From Streptomyces xantholiticus (GTDB lineage Bacteria; Actinomycetota; Actinomycetes; Streptomycetales; Streptomycetaceae), in contig NZ_BMWB01000006.1 in NCBI RefSeq assembly GCF_014651015.1, positions 62,001 to 126,000 on the forward strand: DNA of 64,000 nucleotides, read 5' to 3'. Position 1 is the stretch's first letter. The number at the start of each line of letters is the position of its first letter. A program made the position numbers and the translations under genes. Under the pieces are notes generated by a model. That model was not told where the DNA came from. It did no database searches and saw nothing but the letters and a program-made list of their open reading frames with translations. Shown here piece by piece: positions 38,582-46,828 of this stretch.

Positions 38582-40408
38582 ATGACCGACGACTCGGCGG
38601 GCAGAGGGGTCAGCAGGCGGCGGCTGGGTGGCGGGATGGTGGCGCTGGGCGGCACGCTCGCCCTCGCACCGGTCCCCTTCGCGGCAGCTGCCGGGATGCC
38701 GGACGGCCCGGGCGCGGGCGGCGCGGGGGCGGGAGCAGATACGGGCAGCGGCCGGCCGACGCTGCGGCGGGGCACTGCGCAGCGGGCGGGTCTGCTCGCC
38801 GGACATCTCGACCAACTGGTCGCGGACGCCGAGAAGTTCCTCGCTCCCTCGCCCAAGCACCCGTGGTACGCGGGGGCGGTGCTGCTCGCCGGACGGGGCG
38901 GTACGGTCGCGCTGCACCGGGCGATCGGCAAGGCGCTGCGCTACTCGGCGTACGACGAGAAGACCGACACCGCCGTCGAACTCCCGGCCGAGCAGCAGAT
39001 CCCCATGGCGAAGGACACGGTCTTCGACCTGGCCTCGGTCTCCAAGCTGTTCACATCGATCCTCGCGGTCCAGCAGATCGAGCGGGGCGCACTCGAACTG
39101 GAGGAACCGGTCGCCTCCTACCTGCCCGGGTTCGCGCGGGCCGGCAAGCAGGGCATCACGGTGCGTCAACTGCTGACGCACACCTCCGGTTTCCGGTCCT
39201 GGATCCCGCTGTTCCGCGAGCCGACACAGGAAGCCAGGCTGCAGCGACTGTGGGACGAGGCGCCGGCGAACCCGCCCGGCACGGCGTATCTCTACTCCGA
39301 CCTGAATCTGATCTCCCTGCAGCTCGTCCTGGAGAAGATCACCGGTCGTCCTCTGGATCAGCTGCTCCACGACGAGATCACCGCTCCGCTCGGGATGCAC
39401 CGCACGCGGTTCAACCCGCCCGCCTCCTGGAGGCCGCAGATCGCCGCCACCGAGGACGCGCGGCTCCCCTGGTCCGGTCTCGACCGCGGCCTGGTGTGGG
39501 GCGAGGTCCACGACGAGAACGCGTACAGCTTCGGCGGCGTGGCCGGCCACGCCGGGGTCTTCTCCTGCGCCTGGGACCTTGCGATACTCGCCCGTACGCT
39601 CCTCAACGGCGGCGTCTACGGCCGCTCGCGCATCCTGGACCCGGCCTTCGTCGACCTGATGTTCTCCGACTTCAACACGGACTTCCCGGGCGACGGGCAC
39701 GGCCTCGGCTTCGAGCTCAACCAGCACTGGTACATGGGCGCGATGGCCACACCGCGGACCGCCGGGCACACCGGGTTCACCGGGACGAGCCTCGTGCTCG
39801 ACCCGACCACCGACTCGTTCCTGATCGTGCTGGGCAACTCCGTGCACCCGGTGCGCAGCTGGCGCTCCGGGAGCGCGCCGCGCGTGGCCGCCGCCAACAA
39901 CATGGCGAGGGCCGTCCCGGTCCGCCCCGAGCACGGCCGCACCGCCTGGTTCTCCGGCATGGCCGGCTCCACCGAGGCGACCCTCACGCTGCCCGCGCTC
40001 ACCCTCGCCTCCGGCAGACCGCGGCTGCGGTGCTCCCTGTGGTGGGACACCGAGCCCGGCTCCGACGCGCTGTTCCTGGAGGCGTCGCAGGACGACGGGG
40101 CGTCCTGGAGGCCGGTCGCCTTCACGGCGGCCCGCAAGGGCGGCGCGGAGGAGCCCCACCCGGCCGGCTCGGCCACCGGCTGGTCAGGTCGGATCTGGCA
40201 CCGGCTCACCGCCGACCTGACCGCATGGCGCGGCACGCCGGTACGGCTGCGCTGGCGTTACGCGACCGACCGGCTCTACGTGGGCCGGGGAGCCTACGTC
40301 GACGCGATCCGCGTCGAGGACGAGAACGGCCGGCCGGTGTTCGACGAGTCACGGCCCGCGGACGCCGCCCTGATCGAGGCCCTGGGCTGGACCGCCTCAT
40401 CGGACTGA
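38582..40408 (+). CDS. Tat-exported serine hydrolase of the beta-lactamase/AmpC fold with C-terminal domain
   Basis: A 608-residue protein. A twin-arginine signal (SRRRLGGGMVALGGTLALAP) precedes a beta-lactamase-like domain at about 75-430. The nucleophile motif is DLASVSKLF (Ser152, Lys155), followed by LLTHTSGFRSW, the tyrosine motif YLYSDLNLISLQ and the third motif AGHTGFTGTSLVLDP. After about 445 comes an Ig-like or jelly-roll domain (LWWDTEPGSDALFLEASQDD). This layout resembles AmiE-type serine hydrolases acting on muropeptides rather than antibiotic beta-lactamases. ATG at 38582, spaced about 7 bases from GAGAGGG. The GAAAG palindromes upstream fit amino-sugar or cell-wall control. Confidence 0.87.
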   Translation: MTDDSAGRGVSRRRLGGGMVALGGTLALAPVPFAAAAGMPDGPGAGGAGAGADTGSGRPTLRRGTAQRAGLLAGHLDQLVADAEKFLAPSPKHPWYAGAVLLAGRGGTVALHRAIGKALRYSAYDEKTDTAVELPAEQQIPMAKDTVFDLASVSKLFTSILAVQQIERGALELEEPVASYLPGFARAGKQGITVRQLLTHTSGFRSWIPLFREPTQEARLQRLWDEAPANPPGTAYLYSDLNLISLQLVLEKITGRPLDQLLHDEITAPLGMHRTRFNPPASWRPQIAATEDARLPWSGLDRGLVWGEVHDENAYSFGGVAGHAGVFSCAWDLAILARTLLNGGVYGRSRILDPAFVDLMFSDFNTDFPGDGHGLGFELNQHWYMGAMATPRTAGHTGFTGTSLVLDPTTDSFLIVLGNSVHPVRSWRSGSAPRVAAANNMARAVPVRPEHGRTAWFSGMAGSTEATLTLPALTLASGRPRLRCSLWWDTEPGSDALFLEASQDDGASWRPVAFTAARKGGAEEPHPAGSATGWSGRIWHRLTADLTAWRGTPVRLRWRYATDRLYVGRGAYVDAIRVEDENGRPVFDESRPADAALIEALGWTASSD

Positions 40409-40454
40409 CAGCCTGCCGTTGTCGGCCGGTCATGTCGCACGGGAGGTTTCGGTG

Positions 40455-41987
40455 TCACCGGCCCAGGGCCGCCATCGCGGCGTTGTGGCCGGGCACCCCG
40501 CTCACCCCGCCGCCACGTACCGCACCCGCGCCGCACAGCAGCACGTTGGCGTGCGGCGTCTCCACGCCCCAGCGCCCGCCGCCCTCCAAGGCGTAAGGCC
40601 AGGAGAGATCGCGGTGGAAGATGTGCCCGCCGGGCAGCCGCAGTTCCCGCTCCAGGTCGAGCGGTGTCTTCGCCTCGATGCACGGGTCGCCGTTCGCGTC
40701 GAGAGCGAGGCAGTCGGCAATCGGCTCCTCGAGGTACGAGTCGAGTTCGGCGAGCGTCGCCGCCAGCAGCTCCGTGCGCGCGCCTTCGTTGTCGCCGGCG
40801 AACAGCCGGGCCGGAGTGTGGAGTCCGAAGAGCGTCAGGGTCTGGCAGCCCTGGCCGACGAGCTCGGGCGACAGGATGGAGGGATCGGTCAGCGAATGGC
40901 AGTAGATCTCGGACGGCGGGGAGCTCGGCAGCCGGCCGGAGGCGGCCTCCTGGTAGGCGGTGGCCAGCTGCTCATAGCCCTCCGAGACGTGGAACGTGCC
41001 CGAGAACGCGTCCTTCGGGTCGACGGAGGCGTCGCGCAGCCGGGGCAGCCGGCGCAGCAGCATGTTCACCTTCAACTGTGCGCCCTCAGCGGCCTCGGGC
41101 ACCGGTTCGCCGAGGAGTTCGGCCAAGCTCTGCGGTGATGCGTTCACCAAAACCCGGTGAGCGGCGACCGTCCCCTCACCCGCCGGGGTGCGGAAGGCGA
41201 CCTCGGCCCGCTCGCCGTCGGTCTCGATACCGATGGCCTCGTGTTCGACGCCGAACTCCGCGCCGGCTTTCCGGGCAGCGGCGGCCAGCGCGTCGGTGAG
41301 CGCGCCCATGCCGCCGATCGGCACGTCCCAGTCGCCGGTGCCGCCGCCGATGACGTGGTAGAGGAAGCAGCGGTTCTGCACCAGCGACGGATCGTGGGCG
41401 TCGGCGAAGGTGCCGATCAGCGCGTCGGTGAGCACCACGCCGCGCACGAGGTCGTGACCGAACCGCTTCTCGATCGCGGCGCCGATCGGCTCCTCGAACA
41501 GCATCCGCCAGGCCTGCTCGTCGTCGACCAGGGCCCGCAGCGCGTCCCGGGTGGGCAGCGGCTCGGTCAGCGTCGGGAACACCCGTCGGGCGACCTTGCC
41601 GGTGATCCCGTAGAACTCCTGCCACGCCGCGTACTCCCGGTCGCCGCCGGTGATGTCCGCGAACGACCCCCGGGTGCGGCCGGCGGCGACGAGGAGTCCG
41701 CCACCGCCCTTCGGCGTGTAGGAGGAGACGGTTCGTTTGCGTACGGCGAAGTCCAGCTCCAGGTCGCGCACGATCTTGTCGGGCAGCAGCGAGACGAGGT
41801 ACGAGAACTGGGACAGCCGGGCGTCGACACCGGGGAACGGCCGCGTCGAGACGGCCGCGCCACCGGTGTTCGCCCGGCGCTCCAGCAGCAGGACGGAGCG
41901 TCCGGCGCGGGCCAGGTAGGCGGCGGCGACCAGGCCGTTGTGGCCGCCGCCCACGATCACGGCGTCGTACGAGGCGTGTGCGGGCAT
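40455..41987 (-). CDS. FAD-dependent oxidoreductase, phytoene-desaturase/PYROXD2-like
   Basis: A 510-residue flavoprotein. The N-terminal Rossmann motif is DAVIVGGGHNGLVAAAYLA with LLLERRANTGGAAVS, and a second FAD segment at the end is NVLLCGAGAVRGGGVSGVPG. Between them are GGMGALTDALAAAARKAGAE and VLVNASPQSLAELLG. The layout is the NAD(P)/FAD family that includes CrtI desaturases, but no carotenoid gene is nearby, and the closest type is the PYROXD2-like group of unknown substrate. It ends 47 bases from the convergent serine hydrolase and lies 9 bases downstream of the kinase stop, on the same strand. Confidence 0.88.
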   Translation of the reverse strand: MPAHASYDAVIVGGGHNGLVAAAYLARAGRSVLLLERRANTGGAAVSTRPFPGVDARLSQFSYLVSLLPDKIVRDLELDFAVRKRTVSSYTPKGGGGLLVAAGRTRGSFADITGGDREYAAWQEFYGITGKVARRVFPTLTEPLPTRDALRALVDDEQAWRMLFEEPIGAAIEKRFGHDLVRGVVLTDALIGTFADAHDPSLVQNRCFLYHVIGGGTGDWDVPIGGMGALTDALAAAARKAGAEFGVEHEAIGIETDGERAEVAFRTPAGEGTVAAHRVLVNASPQSLAELLGEPVPEAAEGAQLKVNMLLRRLPRLRDASVDPKDAFSGTFHVSEGYEQLATAYQEAASGRLPSSPPSEIYCHSLTDPSILSPELVGQGCQTLTLFGLHTPARLFAGDNEGARTELLAATLAELDSYLEEPIADCLALDANGDPCIEAKTPLDLERELRLPGGHIFHRDLSWPYALEGGGRWGVETPHANVLLCGAGAVRGGGVSGVPGHNAAMAALGR

Positions 41988-41996
41988 GGCCGGACC

Positions 41997-44255
41997 CTAA
42001 CCGCCGGGCGCCTGCTCCGCCACGGTCCGGCGGAGCGCGGCGACCTGCCGGTACAGCTCGACCGCCTCCTGGTGGCGCCCGAGCTGTTCCAGGCAGTGCG
42101 CCTCGTCGTTGCGGCTGGACAGGGTGTCGGGGTGGTCGGATCCGAGGACCCGCTCACGGGCCTGCGCCACCTGCTCGTAGATGCTCAGGGCGTCGGCCCA
42201 GCGGGACAGCCAGCCGAGCGCCACGGCCACCTCTCGACGGCTCACCAGGGTGTCGGGGTGGTCGGGCCCGAGCACTCGCTCGCGCAGGGCACCCACCTCG
42301 CGAGCCTCGGCCAGTGCCTCGTCCCAGCGGCCGAGACGGCCGAGGTTGACGCCGAGGCCGTGGCGGGCGCGCAGGGTCTCCGGGTCGTCGGGGCCGAAGG
42401 CCCGGGTGCGGTCGGCGACCAGGCCGCGGTAGACGTCGACGGCCTCCGCTCCGCGGCCGAGCCGGCCGAGGCAGATGCCGGTCTCGTAGCGGGCGGCGAG
42501 CGTGTCCGGGTGGTCCGGGCCCAGCGCGCGGGCCCGGGCGCCCGCAACGTCCTGGTAGCCGGCCAGCGCCTCGGACCAGCGGCCCATCAGCCCGAGCGCG
42601 AAGGCCACCTCGTAGCGTGTGACGAGGGTGTCGGGGTGGTCCGGGCCGAGGACCCGGGCACGGACCTTGGCGACGTCCTCCGCGATCCGGTGGGAGTCCT
42701 CGATCCGTCCCATGCGGCTCAGGTTGAAGGCCAGGTTGTGCCGGCAGCGCAGGGTGTCCGGGTGGTCGGCCCCCATGGTGCGCTCACGGGACTCGAGGAC
42801 GGCCGCGTACAGCCGGTCGGCCTCGGCGTGCCGGCCGAGGCCGCCCAGCACATAGGCGGTCTCCTGGCGGGCGGCGAGCGTGTCGGGGTGGTCGGGGCCG
42901 AGGGCCCGCTCCCGGCCGGCGGCGACGTGAGCGAACTCCTCGAGCGCGTCCGTGGCGCGGCCGGTGCGGCTGAGGCTGAACGCGACCTCGTAGCGGCTGG
43001 CGAGGGTGTCGGGGTGGTCGGGTCCGAGCAGCGTCCCGCGTTCCGCGGCCACCGCCCGGTGCACCTCGCCCGCCTCCTCCCAGCGGCCGAGCCGGCCGAG
43101 GCTCAGGCCCGCGTTGTGCCGCGTGGCAAGGACGGCGAGCAGTTCGGGCGGCGGGGTGGTCCGCTCGGGGCCCTGGGCGGGTACCGGGACCGGGACGGCG
43201 GTGTGCGGGGCCGGGCGGGTGGTCCACAGGCCGGTCAGCGCCGCCGTGTGGTCGAGGCCCGGCGGCACCGACCGGGCGGCGATCGCACCGGTCGCCCTGT
43301 GGCCGATGGTCATACCGCGTGTCCAGTAGGGCAGGGACGCCCCGCGTGACGCCTCCTCCGACTCGGGTTCGCGCTGCAGGGGCACCACGGGAGGCCGATG
43401 GCGCACATGGCCCGCGGCATGGATACGGCGGCGCAGTTCGCCCGCGGCACCGGGCCGCTCCTCGGGTGTCTTGGCGAGCAGGTCGAGCACCATCAGGTCG
43501 AGGAACTCCGGGATCTCGTCGCGGTGCTCGCGCAGCGGCCGGGGGGTCGTGTCCCGATGGCCGACGAGGATCGACCAGGTGTCGCCGACGTCGAAGGGCG
43601 GGGCACCGGTGGCCAGTTCGTAGAGCACGCACCCGAGCGAGTACAGGTCGCTGCGGTGGTCGACCTGGTTGCCGCCGATCTGTTCGGGTGACATGTAGTG
43701 CGGGGTGCCCATGGCGATGCCGGTGCCGGTGAGCTTCGACGTGAAGCCGATGTCCTCGCCGAGTCGCGCGATCCCGAAGTCGCAGATCTTCACCCCACCG
43801 CCGGTGAGGCGCATGATGTTCGCAGGCTTGAGGTCCCGGTGCACGATGCCTTGTTCGTGCGTGTAGTCGAGGGCGTCGGCGATCTGGTCGGCGATGTCGA
43901 CGACCTCGGCGACCGGGAGGGGCTGCTGCTTGTTGTCGTCGAGCAGCTGGCTGAGATTGCGGCCCTCGAGCAGCTCCATCACCAGGTAGAGCACGCCTTC
44001 GTGTTCGCCGAAGTCGTGGACGACGGTCACGCCCCGGTGCTGGAGCGCCGCAGCCACGCGGGCCTCACGGCGGAAGCGTTCCCGCAGGACCCGGGTGAAG
44101 GACCGGTCGGGCTGCGACCCGATCGGCTTCAGGCATTTGACGGCCACCTGTCGGCCGAGCGATTCGTCGCGGGCCCGCCACACCTCGCCCATACCGCCCC
44201 GCCCGATGAGATCGAGCAGCCGGTACCGGCCCTGGATCAGCCTGGTTTCCGCCAT
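41997..44255 (-). CDS. Ser/Thr protein kinase with C-terminal TPR array
   Basis: A 752-residue cytoplasmic PknB-type kinase with no membrane span. Kinase domain about 10-270: GRGGMGEVW (18-26), Lys40, HRDLKPANIM (Asp141), CDFGIARLGED, GTPHYMSPEQIGG. From about 360 to the end come some eight tetratricopeptide units, each carrying a copy of LGPDHPDTLASR or a close variant and spaced about 47 residues apart; the DNA repeats similarly. The TPRs likely recruit substrates. The ATG at 44255 (MAETRLIQGRYRLLDLIG) is natural; the frame to 44549 is not. The first 19 bases overlap the broken MpaB gene. The kinase runs with the oxidoreductase downstream. Confidence 0.92.
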   Translation of the reverse strand: MAETRLIQGRYRLLDLIGRGGMGEVWRARDESLGRQVAVKCLKPIGSQPDRSFTRVLRERFRREARVAAALQHRGVTVVHDFGEHEGVLYLVMELLEGRNLSQLLDDNKQQPLPVAEVVDIADQIADALDYTHEQGIVHRDLKPANIMRLTGGGVKICDFGIARLGEDIGFTSKLTGTGIAMGTPHYMSPEQIGGNQVDHRSDLYSLGCVLYELATGAPPFDVGDTWSILVGHRDTTPRPLREHRDEIPEFLDLMVLDLLAKTPEERPGAAGELRRRIHAAGHVRHRPPVVPLQREPESEEASRGASLPYWTRGMTIGHRATGAIAARSVPPGLDHTAALTGLWTTRPAPHTAVPVPVPAQGPERTTPPPELLAVLATRHNAGLSLGRLGRWEEAGEVHRAVAAERGTLLGPDHPDTLASRYEVAFSLSRTGRATDALEEFAHVAAGRERALGPDHPDTLAARQETAYVLGGLGRHAEADRLYAAVLESRERTMGADHPDTLRCRHNLAFNLSRMGRIEDSHRIAEDVAKVRARVLGPDHPDTLVTRYEVAFALGLMGRWSEALAGYQDVAGARARALGPDHPDTLAARYETGICLGRLGRGAEAVDVYRGLVADRTRAFGPDDPETLRARHGLGVNLGRLGRWDEALAEAREVGALRERVLGPDHPDTLVSRREVAVALGWLSRWADALSIYEQVAQARERVLGSDHPDTLSSRNDEAHCLEQLGRHQEAVELYRQVAALRRTVAEQAPGG

Positions 44256-45170
44256 CGCGTGCTGTCGCCCCCGTCGCTGTGCTGCGCCCTCCCCGGCCGG
44301 TCCAGTATGGCGGCCCGCCTGCGAAGTTTGTACGGGGCCGGGCGCGATCCGGGCCCGAGTCGGGCGATCGCTTTCAGAATGTGACCGGGCGGTAGTTGCC
44401 AGCGTATACGGGAGGGGACGCAGCGCAGCAGGTTGCCCGTGGCGGTCAGGCGGCGTGTCACCCGGTCCGCCGGCGGTGCCCCTCTGCCGTACGGCGCGTG
44501 GGCGTACGGGGGCAGGGCGTCGTAGGCGAGCGCGGCGACCCGTCCCCACAGCAGCTTGCGCACGGGGACCAGCGCGGGCGCGAGCGGTGGCCGGCGCAGA
44601 AAGTCGTCGACGTCACGGGCTTCCGGCCCGGCGGCGAGCTCGGGCCGCACCCGCTCGAAGTAGGCGGCCAGCTGCCCGGTGGTGGCGGGCACGGCGGCCG
44701 GGTCGAGGCCTACCAGGCGGGCCGCTTCGCGCTGCTCGTCGAGTAGCGGTCGGCGAGATCACCGTGGAGCGGAAGCCCGGAGCGGCGGGCCACCTCGAGG
44801 TAGGAGGCGACCTCCGCACAATGCACCCACAGCAGCAGCTCGGGCTCGTCGACGCCGTAGGGTTCGCCGGTGACGGGGTCGGTGGCCCTCAGCCGTGCGT
44901 GGATGCGGCGGACGCGGGCGCCCGCCTTCTCGGCGGCCTCGGTGGTGCCGTAGGTGATGGTGCCGACGAAGTCCGCGGTGCGCATCAGCCGGCCCCAGGC
45001 GTCCTGGCGGAAGTCCGATTCTGCATGACGCCGCGGACGGCGCGGGGATGGAGCGCCTGGAGGTAGAGGGCGCGCACGCCCGCAATCCACATGACCGGGT
45101 CGGCGTGGACGTTCCAGGTCACGGAGTCGGGTCCGAACAGTCCGGGGTCGGCGTCGTTCACAGGGGTCAT
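44237..45170 (-). pseudogene. MpaB/DUF2236-type oxygenase gene with two frameshifts
   Basis: The start (ATG at 45170, TPVNDADPGLFGPDSVTWNV) and the segment VMWIAGVRALYLQALHPRAV are normal for the oxygenase MpaB family. After GVMQN the frame breaks and resumes as SDFRQDAWGRLMRTADFVGT; it breaks again after HGDLADRY and resumes as DEQREAARLVGLDPAAV through LLWGRVAALAYDALPP to a stop at 44237. Each break is one missing base, near 45022 and 44747. The family's His motif (ALHPRAV) and Arg/Asp region are otherwise conserved. Without repair it cannot make the enzyme, unless the two indels are sequencing errors. Confidence 0.82.
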
Positions 45171-45232
45171 TGTGCCCAGGACCGCTGGATGGCACAGAGC
45201 AAAGCCGCTGACCAGGGATGATGCCAACTGGT

Positions 45233-45700
45233 TCGCGTGGTGGAGACCCCGGTTGAGGTGAGCTCTCTGCGGCGCCTCGGGCGAGTCGGGGCGACGCCGT
45301 ATCCGGTACGGCATCTCCAGGTACTGCTCCACCGCCGGTCCCAGCCGGGGTTGAGCGCGCGATCCGGAAGCCGGAGCGGGACCTCGGGCGGCCGCTGCTC
45401 GATCGGTCCGGGCGGACGGTGACGCCGACGGAGGTGGGGCGCGCGGTCATCCCGTACGCGCGGGCCGCCCTGGCGGCCGTGGCGGGGCGCGGCAGTCGGT
45501 GGACGAGACACCGGGCTGCTGCGGGGCCGGGTCACCCTCGGGATCGTGTCGGGGGTGGCCGGCCATGCCCTTCGAACTGGCCGCGCTGCTGGCAGCGTTC
45601 AGGGCCGCGCACTCGGGGGTGGAGGTCTCTCCGGCAAAGGACTCGTCGCAGCGGATACGGGCGCCTCCAGGGCGAGCGCACCGACGTCGACCGCATCGCC
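45233..45700 (+). pseudogene. LysR-family regulator, heavily frameshifted
   Basis: Pieces in several frames match a LysR protein: VETPVEVSSLRRLG, HRRSQPGLSA, RKPERDLGRPLLDRSG, RTVTPTEVGRAVIPYARAAL, VDETPG, RVTLGIVSGVAGHAL and MPFELAALLAAFRAAHSGVE. The DNA-binding domain and the start of the effector domain can be followed, then the sequence ends. At least three indels are needed. It is divergent from the broken MpaB gene, as LysR regulators usually are from their targets. Confidence 0.75.
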
Positions 45701-45901
45701 GCCGCAGCCTGGGCCGTCCCGGGCGAGTCGACGCTTCACCGCCCGAATTACCTGAGGAAGCGTCCTGACGACGCGCGAAGCAGTGCGCACTGCTGCCGAC
45801 GCCTGAGGACCCGACGGCGGGTCGTTGCGCGCGGCGGCGCTCGCGACGGACGATGGGTTCGGAACCTGCGGAGCCCCGCGGGTCGACCGGCGGGAGTTGC
45901 A

Positions 45902-46762
45902 GTGGATCCGTTGGAGGACTGGCTGGAGGGTATGCAGCCTCGACTGGCCGGGCTGGTGGACTTCGAGTGGCCGGACGGCTCGCCGACGGACTGCTCACCG
46001 GCGTCGCTGGCTCGCCTGGAGGCGGAGCTGGTCGCCCGGATCGAGCCCGGGGCCGACTTCATGGAGCGGGTCGCCGGATACCTGGGCGAAGCTTTGCTGT
46101 CGGCGGCCGGCGGGTGCTGGGCCTGGGACGAGCGGCGTGGTCTGCCTGTCGTGTTGCCGGACCCGGAGCTCAGCCTGTCGGCGGTCTGCCCGGCGGAGCT
46201 GGTCGAGCAGGCTCGGCAGCATAGAGACGGCGACGAGTTCGGCCGGAGCTGTCGGGACCTGGAGCGGGCGGTCGCCGAGAAGCAGGCCGCAGCACCCGGC
46301 TGGACGCCGAGCAAGCAGCCGACCCCCGGGCTGGACCGTGAGCTGACCGCCCCCCGCTCGGCCTACCTGGACAGGTGGTTGGCCAAGCACGCGGCCGCCC
46401 TGCCGGCCTGGCTTGCCACGTACGCGGAGCGGCCCGAACTCTGGGACTTCTCCCAAAAGTCCTTGGACGAGCTGGAGGCGGCGGCCCGTCAGTTGGTTTC
46501 CCGGCCGGCCGGGTTGGCTGCGCACCCGGAGTTCGCCGAGGGCGCCGCCTGGTACCTCGGAGAGGTGCTGCGGCCGGCGATGCGCGCGCAGTGGTGCTAC
46601 CACCCCGGTGATCCGGACGGGGACAACATGTTCGTCGGGCGTCCCTTCCTGGACCAGCTGGTCCCGGAAGGGACGGTGGCGGTGCCGTTCCTGCTGCTTC
46701 AGATCGCGCTCGCCGACCGCGAGCCCGGCGTGCTTCGTCACGCCTACGAACGACTCACCTGA
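45902..46762 (+). CDS. Duplicated-domain protein, possible immunity or partner protein
   Basis: A 286-residue cytoplasmic protein made of two copies of one domain. Copy A: SPASLARLEAELVARIEPGA and FMERVAGYLGEALLSAAGGC, then WAWDERRGLPVVLPDP. Copy B: SQKSLDELEAAARQLVSRPA and FAEGAAWYLGEVLRPAMRAQ, then WCYHPGDPDGDNMFVGRPFL. The shared pattern is Ser-x-x-Ser-Leu-x-x-Leu-Glu ... Tyr-Leu-Gly-Glu ... Trp-x-(Trp/Tyr). No family name comes to mind. A linker (KQAAAPGWTPSKQPTPG) joins them. The GTG at 45902 follows CGGGAG. It sits 66 bases before a secreted nuclease-like gene and could be its antidote; that role is a guess from position. Confidence 0.75.
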   Translation: MDPLEDWLEGMQPRLAGLVDFEWPDGSPTDCSPASLARLEAELVARIEPGADFMERVAGYLGEALLSAAGGCWAWDERRGLPVVLPDPELSLSAVCPAELVEQARQHRDGDEFGRSCRDLERAVAEKQAAAPGWTPSKQPTPGLDRELTAPRSAYLDRWLAKHAAALPAWLATYAERPELWDFSQKSLDELEAAARQLVSRPAGLAAHPEFAEGAAWYLGEVLRPAMRAQWCYHPGDPDGDNMFVGRPFLDQLVPEGTVAVPFLLLQIALADREPGVLRHAYERLT

Positions 46763-46828
46763 GTCTGTCTCCCGGTGGGCAAGTGTCGCTAGGCTGGTCA
46801 TCGTCTGCGCCTGCCGGGGGAGTTGGTC

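Noticed and set aside
40455..41987. Carotenoid desaturase (crtI)
   Set aside because: The FAD motifs fit, but no phytoene synthase, cyclase or prenyltransferase is nearby and the sequence is closer to the PYROXD2-like group.
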